Shown: piece by piece, positions 25,534 through 34,403 of the stretch
Position numbering within the stretch: position 1 is the first letter of the stretch
How the letters are laid out: every line of letters begins with the position of its first letter
DNA from: NCEH01 sp043195125
Lineage (GTDB): Bacteria > Pseudomonadota > Alphaproteobacteria > Rhizobiales > Xanthobacteraceae
Strand: one strand, 5' to 3'
Length of the DNA stretch: 64,000 bases
NCBI RefSeq assembly: GCF_043195125.1
Contig: NZ_JBAFWR010000012.1
Position numbers and translations under genes: made by a program
Notes under the pieces: model-generated
The model's database searches: none
Told to the model about the DNA's origin: nothing
Seen by the model: only the letters and a program-made list of their open reading frames with translations

Positions 25534-26322
25534 TCAGGCCGCCTTCAGAAGCGCCAGAAGGTCGCGCCGCATGTCCTCGTTGCCGGCGATCACGTCGCCC
25601 TTCTCGAGGATCTGATCGCCGCCGTCGAGATCGGACACATAGCCGCCCGCCTCGCGCACCAGGAGAATGCCAGCCGCCATGTCCCACGCGGAGAGATTGC
25701 GCTCCCAGAAGGCATCGAACCGTCCCGCCGCCACCCAGGCGAGGTCGAGCGCGGCCGAGCCGGTGCGGCGCAGGCCGGCGACCTGGGTCTGCACCTTGGC
25801 GAGTTCGCGGTTGAAGCGCGCGTGATCGCCCCGGCCCATGTGGGGCAGGCCGCAGCACACCACCGATTCGGCGAGCTTGCGGCGTCCCGCGACGCGCAGG
25901 CGGCGGTCGTTGAGATAGGCGCCCTGGCCTTTTTCGGCGACGAACAATTCGTCGGTCACGGGATTGAAGATGACGCCGGCGAAGGGCGCGCCGTTGCGCA
26001 CCAGCGCCACCGAAATGGCGAACAGGGGAATGCCGTGCAGGAAGTTGGTGGTGCCGTCGAGCGGGTCGATGACCCACTCATTGGCCGGATCGGTGCCTTC
26101 CACCCGGCCACGCTCCTCCATGAGGAAGCTGAAGCCGGGACGGGAGCGGGAGAGTTCCGTGAACAGGATCTCCTCGGCCTTGCGGTCCGCCGCCGAGACG
26201 AAATCCGCCGGGCCCTTCACCGATACCTGGAGATTCTCGACCTCGCCGAAATCGCGGGTGAGGCCGCGCGCGGCCTTGCGGACGGCCTGGACCATGACGG
26301 TGATGAGCGGAGAGCGGATCAT
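25534..26322 (-). CDS. Inositol monophosphatase family protein
   Basis: 262 residues, the size of SuhB. Metal-dependent phosphatase of the IMPase fold: the metal ligands are visible in MEERG, in WVIDPLDGTTNFLHGIP (motif I) and in NLSAWDMAAGILLVREAGG (motif II). Substrate may be inositol-1-phosphate, and E. coli SuhB also acts in rRNA transcription; either is possible. The start at 26322 gives the family N-terminus (IRSPLITVMVQAVRKA); in-frame ATGs at 26337 and 26346 have no better ribosome site. Confidence 0.9.
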   Translation of the reverse strand: MIRSPLITVMVQAVRKAARGLTRDFGEVENLQVSVKGPADFVSAADRKAEEILFTELSRSRPGFSFLMEERGRVEGTDPANEWVIDPLDGTTNFLHGIPLFAISVALVRNGAPFAGVIFNPVTDELFVAEKGQGAYLNDRRLRVAGRRKLAESVVCCGLPHMGRGDHARFNRELAKVQTQVAGLRRTGSAALDLAWVAAGRFDAFWERNLSAWDMAAGILLVREAGGYVSDLDGGDQILEKGDVIAGNEDMRRDLLALLKAA

Positions 26323-26522
26323 TTTTCGAAAAACCATTGCTGCCATGCGGCATGGGCGCCGGCGCCGTCCGTCGGGGACGATGGGCCGGCCATGCCGCTG
26401 TGAGGGCGCAGACCCGGCGGCGCGAAGGCGCTCCGCTCCAGGCCGGTTCTGCAATAAGGAGGCCGCGCGTGCGACCGTCAATTGAATTGAGGGCGATCCT
26501 CTGCCCGTCCCGCAAGGCCGCG

Positions 26523-27653
26523 TCAAGGCTGGACCGCGTTGGGTGTCAGGGCGATCCATTTGTGGGCGACGTCTTCCGCCTTCTTGCGATCCTCGGGCGA
26601 GAGGCTCTCGACCACCCCGTCCAGATAGGGATCGCCGAGCCCCTGCGCCTTGGCAAGCATGTGCCAGGCGGCGGCGGCCACCTTGTTCTGCGGTGCGCCG
26701 CGTCCCACCGAAAGCACGCGGGCATAGCGGTTCTGGGCGATCGCATTGCCGGCGAGGGCGGCCTTGCGGAACAAGGCCGCGCCCGCCGCCTCATCCTTCG
26801 GCACGCCATTGCCGTTGAAGGTGGCGATGGCGAGTTCCACCTGCGCGGTCACGTGATCCTGCTGGGCGGCGGCGGTCAGATATTTGATCGCCGCCGCCTT
26901 GTCGACAGGCACGCCGTTGCCGGCATTCAGCAGCACCGACAGGGCATATTGGGCATCCGCGACCCCGCCGTCGGCGCCCTGCTTGAAATAGGTCGCCGCC
27001 TTGGTGAAATCCTGCGTGACGCCGCGCCCCTGGAGATAGATCAGGCCGAGATTGTAGGCCGCGGCCGGATTGCCGGCCTTGGCCGATTGTTCGAACCATT
27101 TCTGCGCGGCGGTTTCATCCACCGCCTTGCCCTGTCCGGTCAGATTCATCATGCCGAGCGCGAACATGGCGTTTCCCGACCCGGCCTTGGCGGCGCGCTC
27201 GTACCATTGCGTCGCCTTCGCGGGATCGTAGGGCACGCCATAGCCGCGGGCATATAATTCCCCGAGCAGGGTCATGGCGGCGGGGTCGTTGCCCGCCTCG
27301 ACCCGCTTCATGGCTTCTTTATAGGCGGTGAGATAATTGCCCGCCTGATAGGCGCCGAAGGCCACGTCCACGGGGCCGCTCGGGGCGGGGGCGGGTGCGG
27401 CTGCGGCCGGTGGCGCCGCCGGGGCGGGCGCGGATTTGCCGCCATTGGCCCCGTTGCCGCTCTTGGCGCCGGCCGCACCCGCGGCAGGGGGCTTCTGCCC
27501 GGTCTGCGGCTGCGCGCACAGCGGCGCGGCGAGGCCGACCAGCAAAAGGGCAGCCGCGCCGGCGCGCAGCGCCAGGCTCCGGCCCCGGAACAGGCCTGCG
27601 CTTTGCCGGCGCGTTTCGGCCCGGAAGATATCGCGCACCACGGGCAACCGCAT
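26523..27653 (-). CDS. Exported Sel1-repeat (TPR-like) protein
   Basis: 376 residues. A Sec signal with a long basic n-region is followed by a hydrophobic core (about 30-46, ending LCAQ), then an Ala/Pro-rich stretch to about 105, then five to six Sel1 repeats such as GELYARGYGVPYDPAKATQWYERAAKAG. Sel1 proteins act as scaffolds; the periplasmic ExoR of rhizobia is a related design. The ATG shares one base with the stop of the ThiE-like gene (TGATG), so translation is coupled. Partner and function are unknown. Confidence 0.82.
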   Translation of the reverse strand: MRLPVVRDIFRAETRRQSAGLFRGRSLALRAGAAALLLVGLAAPLCAQPQTGQKPPAAGAAGAKSGNGANGGKSAPAPAAPPAAAAPAPAPSGPVDVAFGAYQAGNYLTAYKEAMKRVEAGNDPAAMTLLGELYARGYGVPYDPAKATQWYERAAKAGSGNAMFALGMMNLTGQGKAVDETAAQKWFEQSAKAGNPAAAYNLGLIYLQGRGVTQDFTKAATYFKQGADGGVADAQYALSVLLNAGNGVPVDKAAAIKYLTAAAQQDHVTAQVELAIATFNGNGVPKDEAAGAALFRKAALAGNAIAQNRYARVLSVGRGAPQNKVAAAAWHMLAKAQGLGDPYLDGVVESLSPEDRKKAEDVAHKWIALTPNAVQP

Positions 27654-28279
27654 CAAGGCGCGGTCTCCACCGCTGCGATGCGGGCGGCGATCTCGCCGAT
27701 GCGCGCTTCCGCATCGGCGCCGGTGATCCAGTCGCCCGACAAAGCGATGAAATCGGCGCCCGCGCGGGCCAGTTGCTCCGCCTCCTCGGCGGAGGTGGCG
27801 ACGCCCACGCAGGGCACCTCGAACACTTCCGCCCACCAGGCGATCATGTCGAGCACATCCTCGAACGGCGGGGCATCCGCCTCCCAGCCGCCGAACAGCA
27901 CGTAATCGGCGCCGGCCTCTCCCGCCTCCATGGCGTCGTGCCGCGAGGTGAGGCCGCCCGCGCCCGCGATGCGCGCCGGCTTGAGGGTGCCGATGGCTTT
28001 CTTCAGCGCCGCGACGCTGGAGAGATGGGCGCCGTCGGTGTCGATGTCGATCGCCACATCGGCGCGTCCATCGACGATCAGGGCGGCATCCGCTTCCTGC
28101 ACCGGGGCCATCAGGCCGCGCAGCCGGTCCTTCTCGCCCTTGCCCTCGCCCATGCGGGCGATGACGGCGGCCATGTCTCCGGCGCGTACCCGCGCGGCGA
28201 CGGCGCTGCGGCCCAGGGCCGGCGCGGCGGGAAGGATCAGCATGAGCCGGGCGCCTTGCGCCTGCTGTGTGTTCGACAT
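27653..28279 (-). CDS. Thiamine phosphate synthase-like (ThiE/TenI superfamily) protein
   Basis: 208 residues with the TIM-barrel pattern of ThiE: DTDGAHLSSV in the place of the usual DGVHLGQ, TSRHDAMEAGEAGADYVLFG in the place of the S-H-x-x-E-A motif, and GVATSAEEAEQLARAGADFIALS near the end. Several pyrophosphate-binding residues (the GPxTPTK segment and GGI) are absent or changed, so it may not make thiamine phosphate. No other thiamine gene is nearby. Coupled to the downstream Sel1-repeat gene through TGATG. In-frame start at 28279 follows CGGACC. Confidence 0.75.
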   Translation of the reverse strand: MSNTQQAQGARLMLILPAAPALGRSAVAARVRAGDMAAVIARMGEGKGEKDRLRGLMAPVQEADAALIVDGRADVAIDIDTDGAHLSSVAALKKAIGTLKPARIAGAGGLTSRHDAMEAGEAGADYVLFGGWEADAPPFEDVLDMIAWWAEVFEVPCVGVATSAEEAEQLARAGADFIALSGDWITGADAEARIGEIAARIAAVETAP

Positions 28280-28345
28280 GGGTCCGATCGGTCTGCCAAG
28301 AAGCGGGCGAAAACACGGCCGACGCACTGCGACCGTGCAGGATGG

Positions 28346-28462
28346 CTAGAGCACGCGCCGTCAGCTGGCATCGCAAGCTGACCGGATAACGCGTTCTCTC
28401 ATAAATGCTTAGAGACTGATTCACCGATCAGGCTGTTTCAACCTGATCGGATCAGGCTCTAG
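28346..28462. repeat. 117-bp palindromic intergenic repeat element (two stem-loops, CTAGAGC ends)
   Basis: Bounded by CTAGAGC (28346-28352) and its complement GCTCTAG (28456-28462). Inside are two hairpins: the first pairs AGAGCACGCG with CGCGTTCTCT (one mismatch) and TCAGCT with AGCTGA; the second has CCGATCAGG and CCTGATCGG around a 9-base loop, with an alternative CCTGATC-G-GATCAGG fold. This looks like the small dispersed palindromic repeats common between genes of Rhizobiales. It occupies most of the gap between the ThiE-like gene and the fba terminator. Confidence 0.75.
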
Positions 28463-28571
28463 TCCGAGTGGCCGGGAAAAAGCAAGCGCCGCCCGCCGCT
28501 GAGGGGGTCGCGAAGGCGTTTCCGGGAGTTTCCCACCCGCCTTGTCCCTCTCATCTCCTCCGCGCGCCACG

Positions 28572-28608
28572 AAAAAAGCCCGCCCCCAATGCGGGGACGG
28601 GCTTTTTC
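28572..28608 (-). terminator. Rho-independent terminator of fba
   Basis: AAAAAGCCCG and CGGGCTTTTT arms with an inner CCCC/GGGG pairing, 20 bases beyond the aldolase stop. On the minus strand the hairpin is followed by TTTTTT; the symmetric A and T runs would also work on the other strand. Confidence 0.88.
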
Positions 28609-28627
28609 AACGGACGTAGGCAGAGGC

Positions 28628-29653
28628 TCAGGCGGCCTTCTGTTCCTGCGCGCTGGTCCACTGGCCGAGGGCGGCGAGCGAATTCATGCGGGCGCGGTGG
28701 GTGAAGGCGGCCTGCGCGGCGCCGACATTTTCCACCTTGCCGGACCAAGCCTTCTGCGGCGCGGCCTGAAGGGCGCGGCCGTAGGAATAGGTGAGCTTCC
28801 AGGGCAGGCCGCCCAGCTTCACCATGGCGTCGAGATGGGCGGTGGCGTCCTCGTCCGACTGGCCGCCGGAGAGGAAGGCGATGCCCGGCACGGCCGACGG
28901 CACGCAGCTCTTGAGCACGCGCACGGTCTTTTCCGCCACGTCCTCGACCGAGGCCTGGGTGCGGGCCTTCTTGCCCGGCACGATCATGTTGGGCTTCAGC
29001 ACCATGCCTTCCAGGCGCACGCGCTGGTAATACAGCTCCTCGAACACGGTCTTGAGGACCCATTCGGTGACTTCGTAGCAGCGGTCGATGCCGTGGTCGC
29101 CGTCCATCAGCACTTCCGGCTCGACGATCGGGACGATCTTGTTTTCCTGGCACAGGGCCGCATAGCGGGCCAGCGCATGGGCATTGGCGCGCACGGCGGT
29201 GTAGGTGGGGATGCCGGCGCCGATGTCGATCACCGCGCGCCACTTCGCGAAGCGGGCGCCGAGGTCGTAATATTCCTTCAGCCGGCCGCCGAGGCCGTCG
29301 AGGCCCTCGGTGATGGTCTCGCCGGGGCAGAAGGCGAGGGGCTTGGCGCCCGCGTCCACCTTGATGCCGGGGATCGCGCCGGCATCCTGGATCAGCTGCA
29401 CCAGGGGCGTGCCGTCCTTGGCCTTCTGGCGGATGGTCTCGTCGAACAGGATGACGCCGGAAATGTAGTCCTGCATCGCTTCCTTGGTGCGGAACATCAG
29501 CTCGCGATAATCGCGGCGATTGTCCTCGGTGTTCTCGACGCCGATGGCGTCGAACCGCTTCTTGATGGTGCTGGTGCTCTCGTCTGCGGCCAGGATGCCC
29601 TTGCCGTCGGCCACCATTTTCTGCGCGATCGCGTCAAGCTCAGCCGTCATCAT
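28628..29653 (-). CDS. fba: Class I fructose-bisphosphate aldolase
   Basis: 341 residues. Schiff-base aldolase that cleaves fructose-1,6-bisphosphate to dihydroxyacetone phosphate and glyceraldehyde-3-phosphate. The N-terminus has GKGILAADESTSTIKKRF, and the Schiff-base lysine is in LEGMVLKPNMIVPGKK; the substrate loop GGQSDEDAT is also present. It is close to animal-type class I aldolases, as usual in Rhizobiales. Start alternatives are ATG 29653, ATG 29650 and GTG 29662; GGTGG at good distance favours 29653. Last gene of the tkt-gap-pgk-fba series. Confidence 0.94.
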   Translation of the reverse strand: MMTAELDAIAQKMVADGKGILAADESTSTIKKRFDAIGVENTEDNRRDYRELMFRTKEAMQDYISGVILFDETIRQKAKDGTPLVQLIQDAGAIPGIKVDAGAKPLAFCPGETITEGLDGLGGRLKEYYDLGARFAKWRAVIDIGAGIPTYTAVRANAHALARYAALCQENKIVPIVEPEVLMDGDHGIDRCYEVTEWVLKTVFEELYYQRVRLEGMVLKPNMIVPGKKARTQASVEDVAEKTVRVLKSCVPSAVPGIAFLSGGQSDEDATAHLDAMVKLGGLPWKLTYSYGRALQAAPQKAWSGKVENVGAAQAAFTHRARMNSLAALGQWTSAQEQKAA

Positions 29654-29673
29654 TTCGTCCACCCATCTGAAAA

Positions 29674-29688
29674 GCCGCTTTTCGCGGC
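29674..29688 (-). terminator. Small hairpin with T-run between pgk and fba
   Basis: On the minus strand GCCGC-GAAAA-GCGGC followed by TTTTCAG, directly before the fba ribosome site. It could be a weak terminator or attenuator, or an mRNA end-protecting structure. Confidence 0.4.
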
Positions 29689-29724
29689 CGATTTGACCCT
29701 GGAAACGATTTTAGCAAACACGCC

Positions 29725-30939
29725 TCAACGGCGCAGCGCCTCCACGCCCGGCAGCGCCTTGCCTTCCAGCCATTCCAGGAACGCACCGCCGGCCGTCGAG
29801 ACATAAGAGAAGTCGTCGGCCGCACCGGCGTGGTTCAGCGCCGCCACCGTATCACCGCCGCCGGCGACCGAGATCAGCCGCCCCTCGGTGGTGGCTTTTC
29901 CGACGGCCTGCGCCACCGCCACCGTCGCCGCATCGAACGGGGCCAGCTCGAACGCGCCGAACGGGCCGTTCCAGACCACCGTCTTCACCGTGCCGAGCTT
30001 GCGCTTCACCAGCTCGACCGTGGCCGGACCGGCATCAAGGATCATCTCGTCGGCGGCCACGTCGTCGATGTCGGCGACGCGATGGGGCGCATGGGCGGCG
30101 AAGGTCTTCGCCACCACCGCATCCACCGGCAGCACGATCTCGCAGCCGCGGGCCTTGGCCTTTTCCAGAATGTCGCGGGCGGTGTCGGCGAGATCATGCT
30201 CGCACAGCGACTTGCCCACCGCATGGCCTTGCGCGGCCAGGAAGGTGTTGGCCATGCCGCCGGCGATCACCAGCACGTCCACCTTGCGGCAGAGATTGCC
30301 CAGCAATTCCAGCTTGGTGGAGACCTTCGCGCCGCCCACCACCGCGAGCACGGGGCGCTCGGGCGCTTCCAGCGCCTTGGTGAGGGCCTCGATCTCGCTC
30401 TGCATGGCCCGGCCGGCATAGGCCGGCAGCTTGTGGGCCAGGCCTTCGGTGGAGGCGTGGGAGCGATGGGCGGTGGAGAAGCTGTCGTTCACATAGACGT
30501 CGCCGAGCGCCGCGAGCGCGCTGACGAAATCCGGCGCGTTTTTTTCCTCGCCCGCATGGAAGCGGGTGTTCTCCAGCACCAGCACCCCGCCCGCCGGCAG
30601 GTCGGCCACGGCGGCTTCCGCTTCCGGGCCGACGCATTCGCCCGCGAAGCGCACCGCGGCGCCGAGCCGCTCGCGCACCGCCGGCATCACTGCGGCCAGG
30701 GACTGGCTTTCGTCGCGGCCCTTGGGGCGGCCAAAATGGGAAATCAGGATCGCGCGCCCGCCGCTGCGGGTGATGTCCCGCACCGTCGGCTCGATGGCCT
30801 GGATGCGGGTGTCGTCGGTCACGCGGTCCCCGTCCATGGGGACGTTGAGATCGACGCGGACCAGCACGGTCTTTCCGGCGAGGTCCGCATCGTCGAGCGT
30901 GCGGAAGGCGGTGATGTCGGCATCGGCGACGGCGGTCAT
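29725..30939 (-). CDS. pgk: Phosphoglycerate kinase
   Basis: 404 residues. Transfers phosphate between 1,3-bisphosphoglycerate and ADP. Seen: KTVLVRVDLNVPMDG at the N-terminus, SHFGRPKG, GGAKVSTKLELL, and the C-terminal nucleotide site VWNGPFGAFE and SVAGGGDTVAAL. The ATG at 30939 has GGGAGG seven bases upstream; the ATG at 30945 is one base from it and is rejected. 24 bases separate it from gap. Confidence 0.96.
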   Translation of the reverse strand: MTAVADADITAFRTLDDADLAGKTVLVRVDLNVPMDGDRVTDDTRIQAIEPTVRDITRSGGRAILISHFGRPKGRDESQSLAAVMPAVRERLGAAVRFAGECVGPEAEAAVADLPAGGVLVLENTRFHAGEEKNAPDFVSALAALGDVYVNDSFSTAHRSHASTEGLAHKLPAYAGRAMQSEIEALTKALEAPERPVLAVVGGAKVSTKLELLGNLCRKVDVLVIAGGMANTFLAAQGHAVGKSLCEHDLADTARDILEKAKARGCEIVLPVDAVVAKTFAAHAPHRVADIDDVAADEMILDAGPATVELVKRKLGTVKTVVWNGPFGAFELAPFDAATVAVAQAVGKATTEGRLISVAGGGDTVAALNHAGAADDFSYVSTAGGAFLEWLEGKALPGVEALRR

Positions 30940-30963
30940 GGGCATGCCTCCCTCACCCGCCGA

Positions 30964-31971
30964 TCAGCCGAGCTTTCCGAGCGCGACCGCCGTGTCCGCC
31001 ATGCGGTTCGAGAAGCCCCATTCATTGTCGTACCAGGAGAGAACGCGCACCAGCGTGCCGTCCATCACCTTGGTCTGGTCCATGTGGAAGGTGGACGAAT
31101 GGGGATCGTGGTTGAAGTCGATGGAGACGTTGGGGGCCAGCGTATAGTTCAGCACGCCCTTCAGCTCGTTCTCGGCGGCGCGCTTGATGGCCTCGTTGAT
31201 CTCGGCGACCGTGGTCGCGCGCTTGGCGACGAACTTCAGGTCGATGACAGATACGTTCGGGGTCGGCACGCGGATCGAGACGCCGTCCAGCTTGCCGTTC
31301 AGCTCCGGCAGCACCAGGCCCACCGCCTTGGCGGCGCCGGTGGAGGTCGGGATCATGGAAAGGGCGGCGGCGCGGGCGCGGTAGAGGTCCTTGTGCACCT
31401 GGTCCAGCGAGGGCTGGTCGTTGGTGTAGGAGTGCACCGTGGTCATGAAGCCGTGCTGGATGCCGACGGCATCGTTCAGCACCTTCGCCACCGGGGCGAG
31501 GCAATTGGTGGTGCAGGAGGCGTTGGAGACCACGAAATGCTCGCCCGTGAGCTTCTCGTGATTGACGCCATAGACCACCGTGATGTCGGCGCCTTCGGCC
31601 GGGGCCGAGACCAGGACGCGCTTGGCGCCGGCGGTCAGATGGGCCGAGGCCTTTTCCTTGCTGGTGAAGATGCCGGTGCACTCAAGCGCGATATCGACGC
31701 CCAGCTCCTTGTGGGGCAGCTGCGCGGGGTCGCGCACCGCGGTCACCTTGATCTTGCCCTGGCCGCAATCGATCGTATCGCCGTCCACCACCACTTCCGC
31801 GGGGAAGCGGCCGTGCACGCTGTCGAAGCGCAGCAGATGGGCATTGGTCTCGACGGGAGCGAGATCGTTGATGGCCACGACCTGGATGTCGGTGCGACCC
31901 GATTCGATGATGGCGCGCAGCACGTTGCGTCCGATACGACCGAAACCGTTGATGGCCACCTTCACCGTCAT
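30964..31971 (-). CDS. gap: Type I glyceraldehyde-3-phosphate dehydrogenase
   Basis: 335 residues. NAD-binding N-terminus VKVAINGFGRIGRNVLRA and the catalytic cysteine in SNASCTTNCLAP; the phosphate-binding VHSYTNDQ and the C-terminal WYDNEWGFSNRM are complete. The ATG at 31971 has GGAGGAAG upstream. Cofactor preference (NAD or NADP) is not settled by reading alone. It works in glycolysis or, in the reductive direction, gluconeogenesis and the Calvin cycle. Confidence 0.96.
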   Translation of the reverse strand: MTVKVAINGFGRIGRNVLRAIIESGRTDIQVVAINDLAPVETNAHLLRFDSVHGRFPAEVVVDGDTIDCGQGKIKVTAVRDPAQLPHKELGVDIALECTGIFTSKEKASAHLTAGAKRVLVSAPAEGADITVVYGVNHEKLTGEHFVVSNASCTTNCLAPVAKVLNDAVGIQHGFMTTVHSYTNDQPSLDQVHKDLYRARAAALSMIPTSTGAAKAVGLVLPELNGKLDGVSIRVPTPNVSVIDLKFVAKRATTVAEINEAIKRAAENELKGVLNYTLAPNVSIDFNHDPHSSTFHMDQTKVMDGTLVRVLSWYDNEWGFSNRMADTAVALGKLG

Positions 31972-32139
31972 GTCTTCCTCCATTGGCCGACCCTTCAGGC
32001 CGGTGCCATATCTTGACCACTCACGACGCCGCACCCGCGCGCCGCGCTATTCTTTCCGGGGCCCGCGTGCCGCCCCACCGATTGGAGTGCCGCATCCTCC
32101 CCTAAGGGTGCGGCGCTCCCTAAGACAGCGCCTTGCGGC

Positions 32140-34128
32140 TCAATCCTGGCGCAGCTGCGCCAGTGCCGCGGCAACCACGGCCTCAGCCGTAATGCCGAAG
32201 TGCTTGTACAGTTCCTTTGCCGGGGCGCTGGCGCCGAAGCTGCTCATGCCGATGAAGGCGGCATCCGAGCCGATGATCGCGTCCCAGCCCATGCGGATGG
32301 CGGCTTCGATGCCGACCTTGGCGGGCGCATCGCCGATCACGGCGCGCCGTTCCGCCGCAGGGCGGGCGAGGAAAAGCTCGAACGAGGGCACCGAGACCAC
32401 GCGGGTCGCGACACCCTGCGCTTCCAGCAGCTTCTGCGCCTCGACCGCGAGCGAGACTTCCGAGCCGGTGGCGAACAGCGAGACCTGGGCCTTCCCGGAG
32501 GCAGGGCTGATCTCGTAGGCGCCTTCCGACGAGCGGTTCGTGTCGTCGGTGGAACGCAGCAGCGGGAGGTTCTGGCGCGAGAGAATGAGCGCGCTCGGCC
32601 GGTCCTTGGCCTTGAGCGCGATTTCCCAGGCTTCCGCCGTCTCCACCGTGTCGGCCGGGCGCAGCACCAGCAGGCCGGGAATGGCGCGCAGGGCCGCGAG
32701 GTGCTCCACCGGCTGGTGGGTGGGGCCGTCCTCGCCGAGGCCGATGGAATCGTGCGTCAGCACGTGGATCGCCTGCGTCCCCATCAGCGCCGCGAGGCGG
32801 ATCGCGGGGCGGGAATAATCGGAGAACACCAGGAAGGTGCCGGAATAAGGAATGATGCCGCCGTGCAGCGCCAGCCCGTTCATGGCGGCGGCCATGCCGT
32901 GCTCGCGCACGCCCCAATGGACGAAGGTGCCGGCGAAATCGTCCGGCGAAATGGCCTTCATGCCCTTGGCGCGGGTGTTGTTGGAGCCGGTGAGGTCGGC
33001 GGAGCCGCCGAGCATTTCCGGCACCACCGGGGTCAGGGCGTCCAGCACGATCTCTGAGGATTTGCGGGTCGCGACCGCCCCGCCGTCCGCCACCGCCTTG
33101 GCCTTGGCCGCCTTCACCGCCGCGTCGAGCGCAGCCGGAAGAATGCCGGAGACGCGGCGCTCGAACTCGGCTTTGTCGTCGGCCGGCAGCGCGGCGAGGC
33201 GCTCGGCCCAGGCGCTGCGCGCGGAGGCGCTGCGGGCGGCGGCTTGCGCCCAGGCGGCGCGCGCATCGTCCGGGATCTCGAACGCGCCGGCTTCCCAGCC
33301 GAGCGCGGCACGGGTCGCGGCGATCTCCGCGGCGCCGAGCGGCGAGCCGTGGGCCTTTTCCGAACCCGCCTTGGCGGGGGAGCCGAAGCCGATGGTGGTG
33401 CGGCAGGCGATCAGGGTCGGCCGGTCCGAGGCCTTGGCGGCTTCGAGCGCGGCACGGATGGCGACCGGATCGTGCCCGTCCACGCGTGTCGTCGCCCAAT
33501 TGGAGGCGGCGAAGCGGGCGAGCTGGTCGGTCGAGCCGGAAATCGAGGTCGCGCCGTCGATGGAGATGCGGTTGTCGTCCCACATGACGATCAGCTTGGA
33601 GAGCTTCATGTGCCCGGCGAGGTCGATGGCCTCCTGGCTGATGCCTTCCATCAGATCGCCGTCGGAGGCGAGCACGTAGGTATAGTGGTCCACGACCGAG
33701 CCGCCAAAGCGGGCGGCCATCAGGCGCTCGCCCATGGCCATGCCGACGGCGGTGGAGATGCCCTGACCGAGCGGGCCGGTGGTGGTCTCGATGCCGGGCG
33801 TGACGAAATTCTCGGGATGCCCCGGCGTGAGCGAACCGAGCTGGCGGAAGCGCTTGATCTCGTCGAGGCTCACCCCGTCCACGCCGAGCAGGTGCAGCAG
33901 CGCGTACAGCAGCATGGAGCCGTGGCCGGCGGAGAGCACGAAGCGATCGCGGTCGGGCCATTTGGGATCGGCCGGATCGAACTTGATGATGTCGGAAAAC
34001 AGGACCGTGGCGATGTCGGCGGCGCCCATGGGCAGGCCAGGATGACCGGAATTCGCGGCTTCCACGGCATCGATGGCGAGGAAGCGGATGGCGTTGGCCA
34101 TGCGGTCATGGCGTTCGCGACTGGACAT
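32140..34128 (-). CDS. tkt: Transketolase
   Basis: 662 residues. Thiamine-diphosphate enzyme of the pentose phosphate and Calvin pathways. Seen: SGHPGLPMGAADIA, the TPP/Mg segment ASDGDLMEGISQEA with WDDNRISIDG, and the pyrimidine-domain DSIGLGEDGPTHQP. The start at 34128 gives the usual N-terminus before RMANAIRFLAIDAVEAANSGH; another ATG is at 34101, inside the conserved region. First of the linked carbon genes tkt, gap, pgk, fba on the minus strand; 168 bases separate it from gap, so gap may have its own promoter. Confidence 0.95.
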   Translation of the reverse strand: MSSRERHDRMANAIRFLAIDAVEAANSGHPGLPMGAADIATVLFSDIIKFDPADPKWPDRDRFVLSAGHGSMLLYALLHLLGVDGVSLDEIKRFRQLGSLTPGHPENFVTPGIETTTGPLGQGISTAVGMAMGERLMAARFGGSVVDHYTYVLASDGDLMEGISQEAIDLAGHMKLSKLIVMWDDNRISIDGATSISGSTDQLARFAASNWATTRVDGHDPVAIRAALEAAKASDRPTLIACRTTIGFGSPAKAGSEKAHGSPLGAAEIAATRAALGWEAGAFEIPDDARAAWAQAAARSASARSAWAERLAALPADDKAEFERRVSGILPAALDAAVKAAKAKAVADGGAVATRKSSEIVLDALTPVVPEMLGGSADLTGSNNTRAKGMKAISPDDFAGTFVHWGVREHGMAAAMNGLALHGGIIPYSGTFLVFSDYSRPAIRLAALMGTQAIHVLTHDSIGLGEDGPTHQPVEHLAALRAIPGLLVLRPADTVETAEAWEIALKAKDRPSALILSRQNLPLLRSTDDTNRSSEGAYEISPASGKAQVSLFATGSEVSLAVEAQKLLEAQGVATRVVSVPSFELFLARPAAERRAVIGDAPAKVGIEAAIRMGWDAIIGSDAAFIGMSSFGASAPAKELYKHFGITAEAVVAAALAQLRQD

Positions 34129-34403
34129 GCGGGGCGAGTCTCCGGCGCCGGGGGCGCCCTTATGGGCAACGAGGCCGAGCGGCAAATGCCGCGGCGCGGC
34201 AGTGATAGCAGCGCTGCCCCGGGTGTCAAACGCAGCGGAAGTCGTAGGTCAAGGGATCCTGCATCCGGCGGGCCGCGCCGGATGGTCGCGCCCGCGTGTC
34301 GCGGGCCTGTTGCCATTTGTTCGCAAAGGCATTTTTCCCGCAGCGCGATAGGCGGGCGAAATCGCAGCGCCGCGGGCGAAATTCGGCCGATAATGTCGCA
34401 GGC

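Noticed and set aside
29830..32016. Plus-strand open frame of about 730 codons opposite pgk and gap
   Set aside because: His/Gly/Arg-rich shadow of two highly conserved enzymes.
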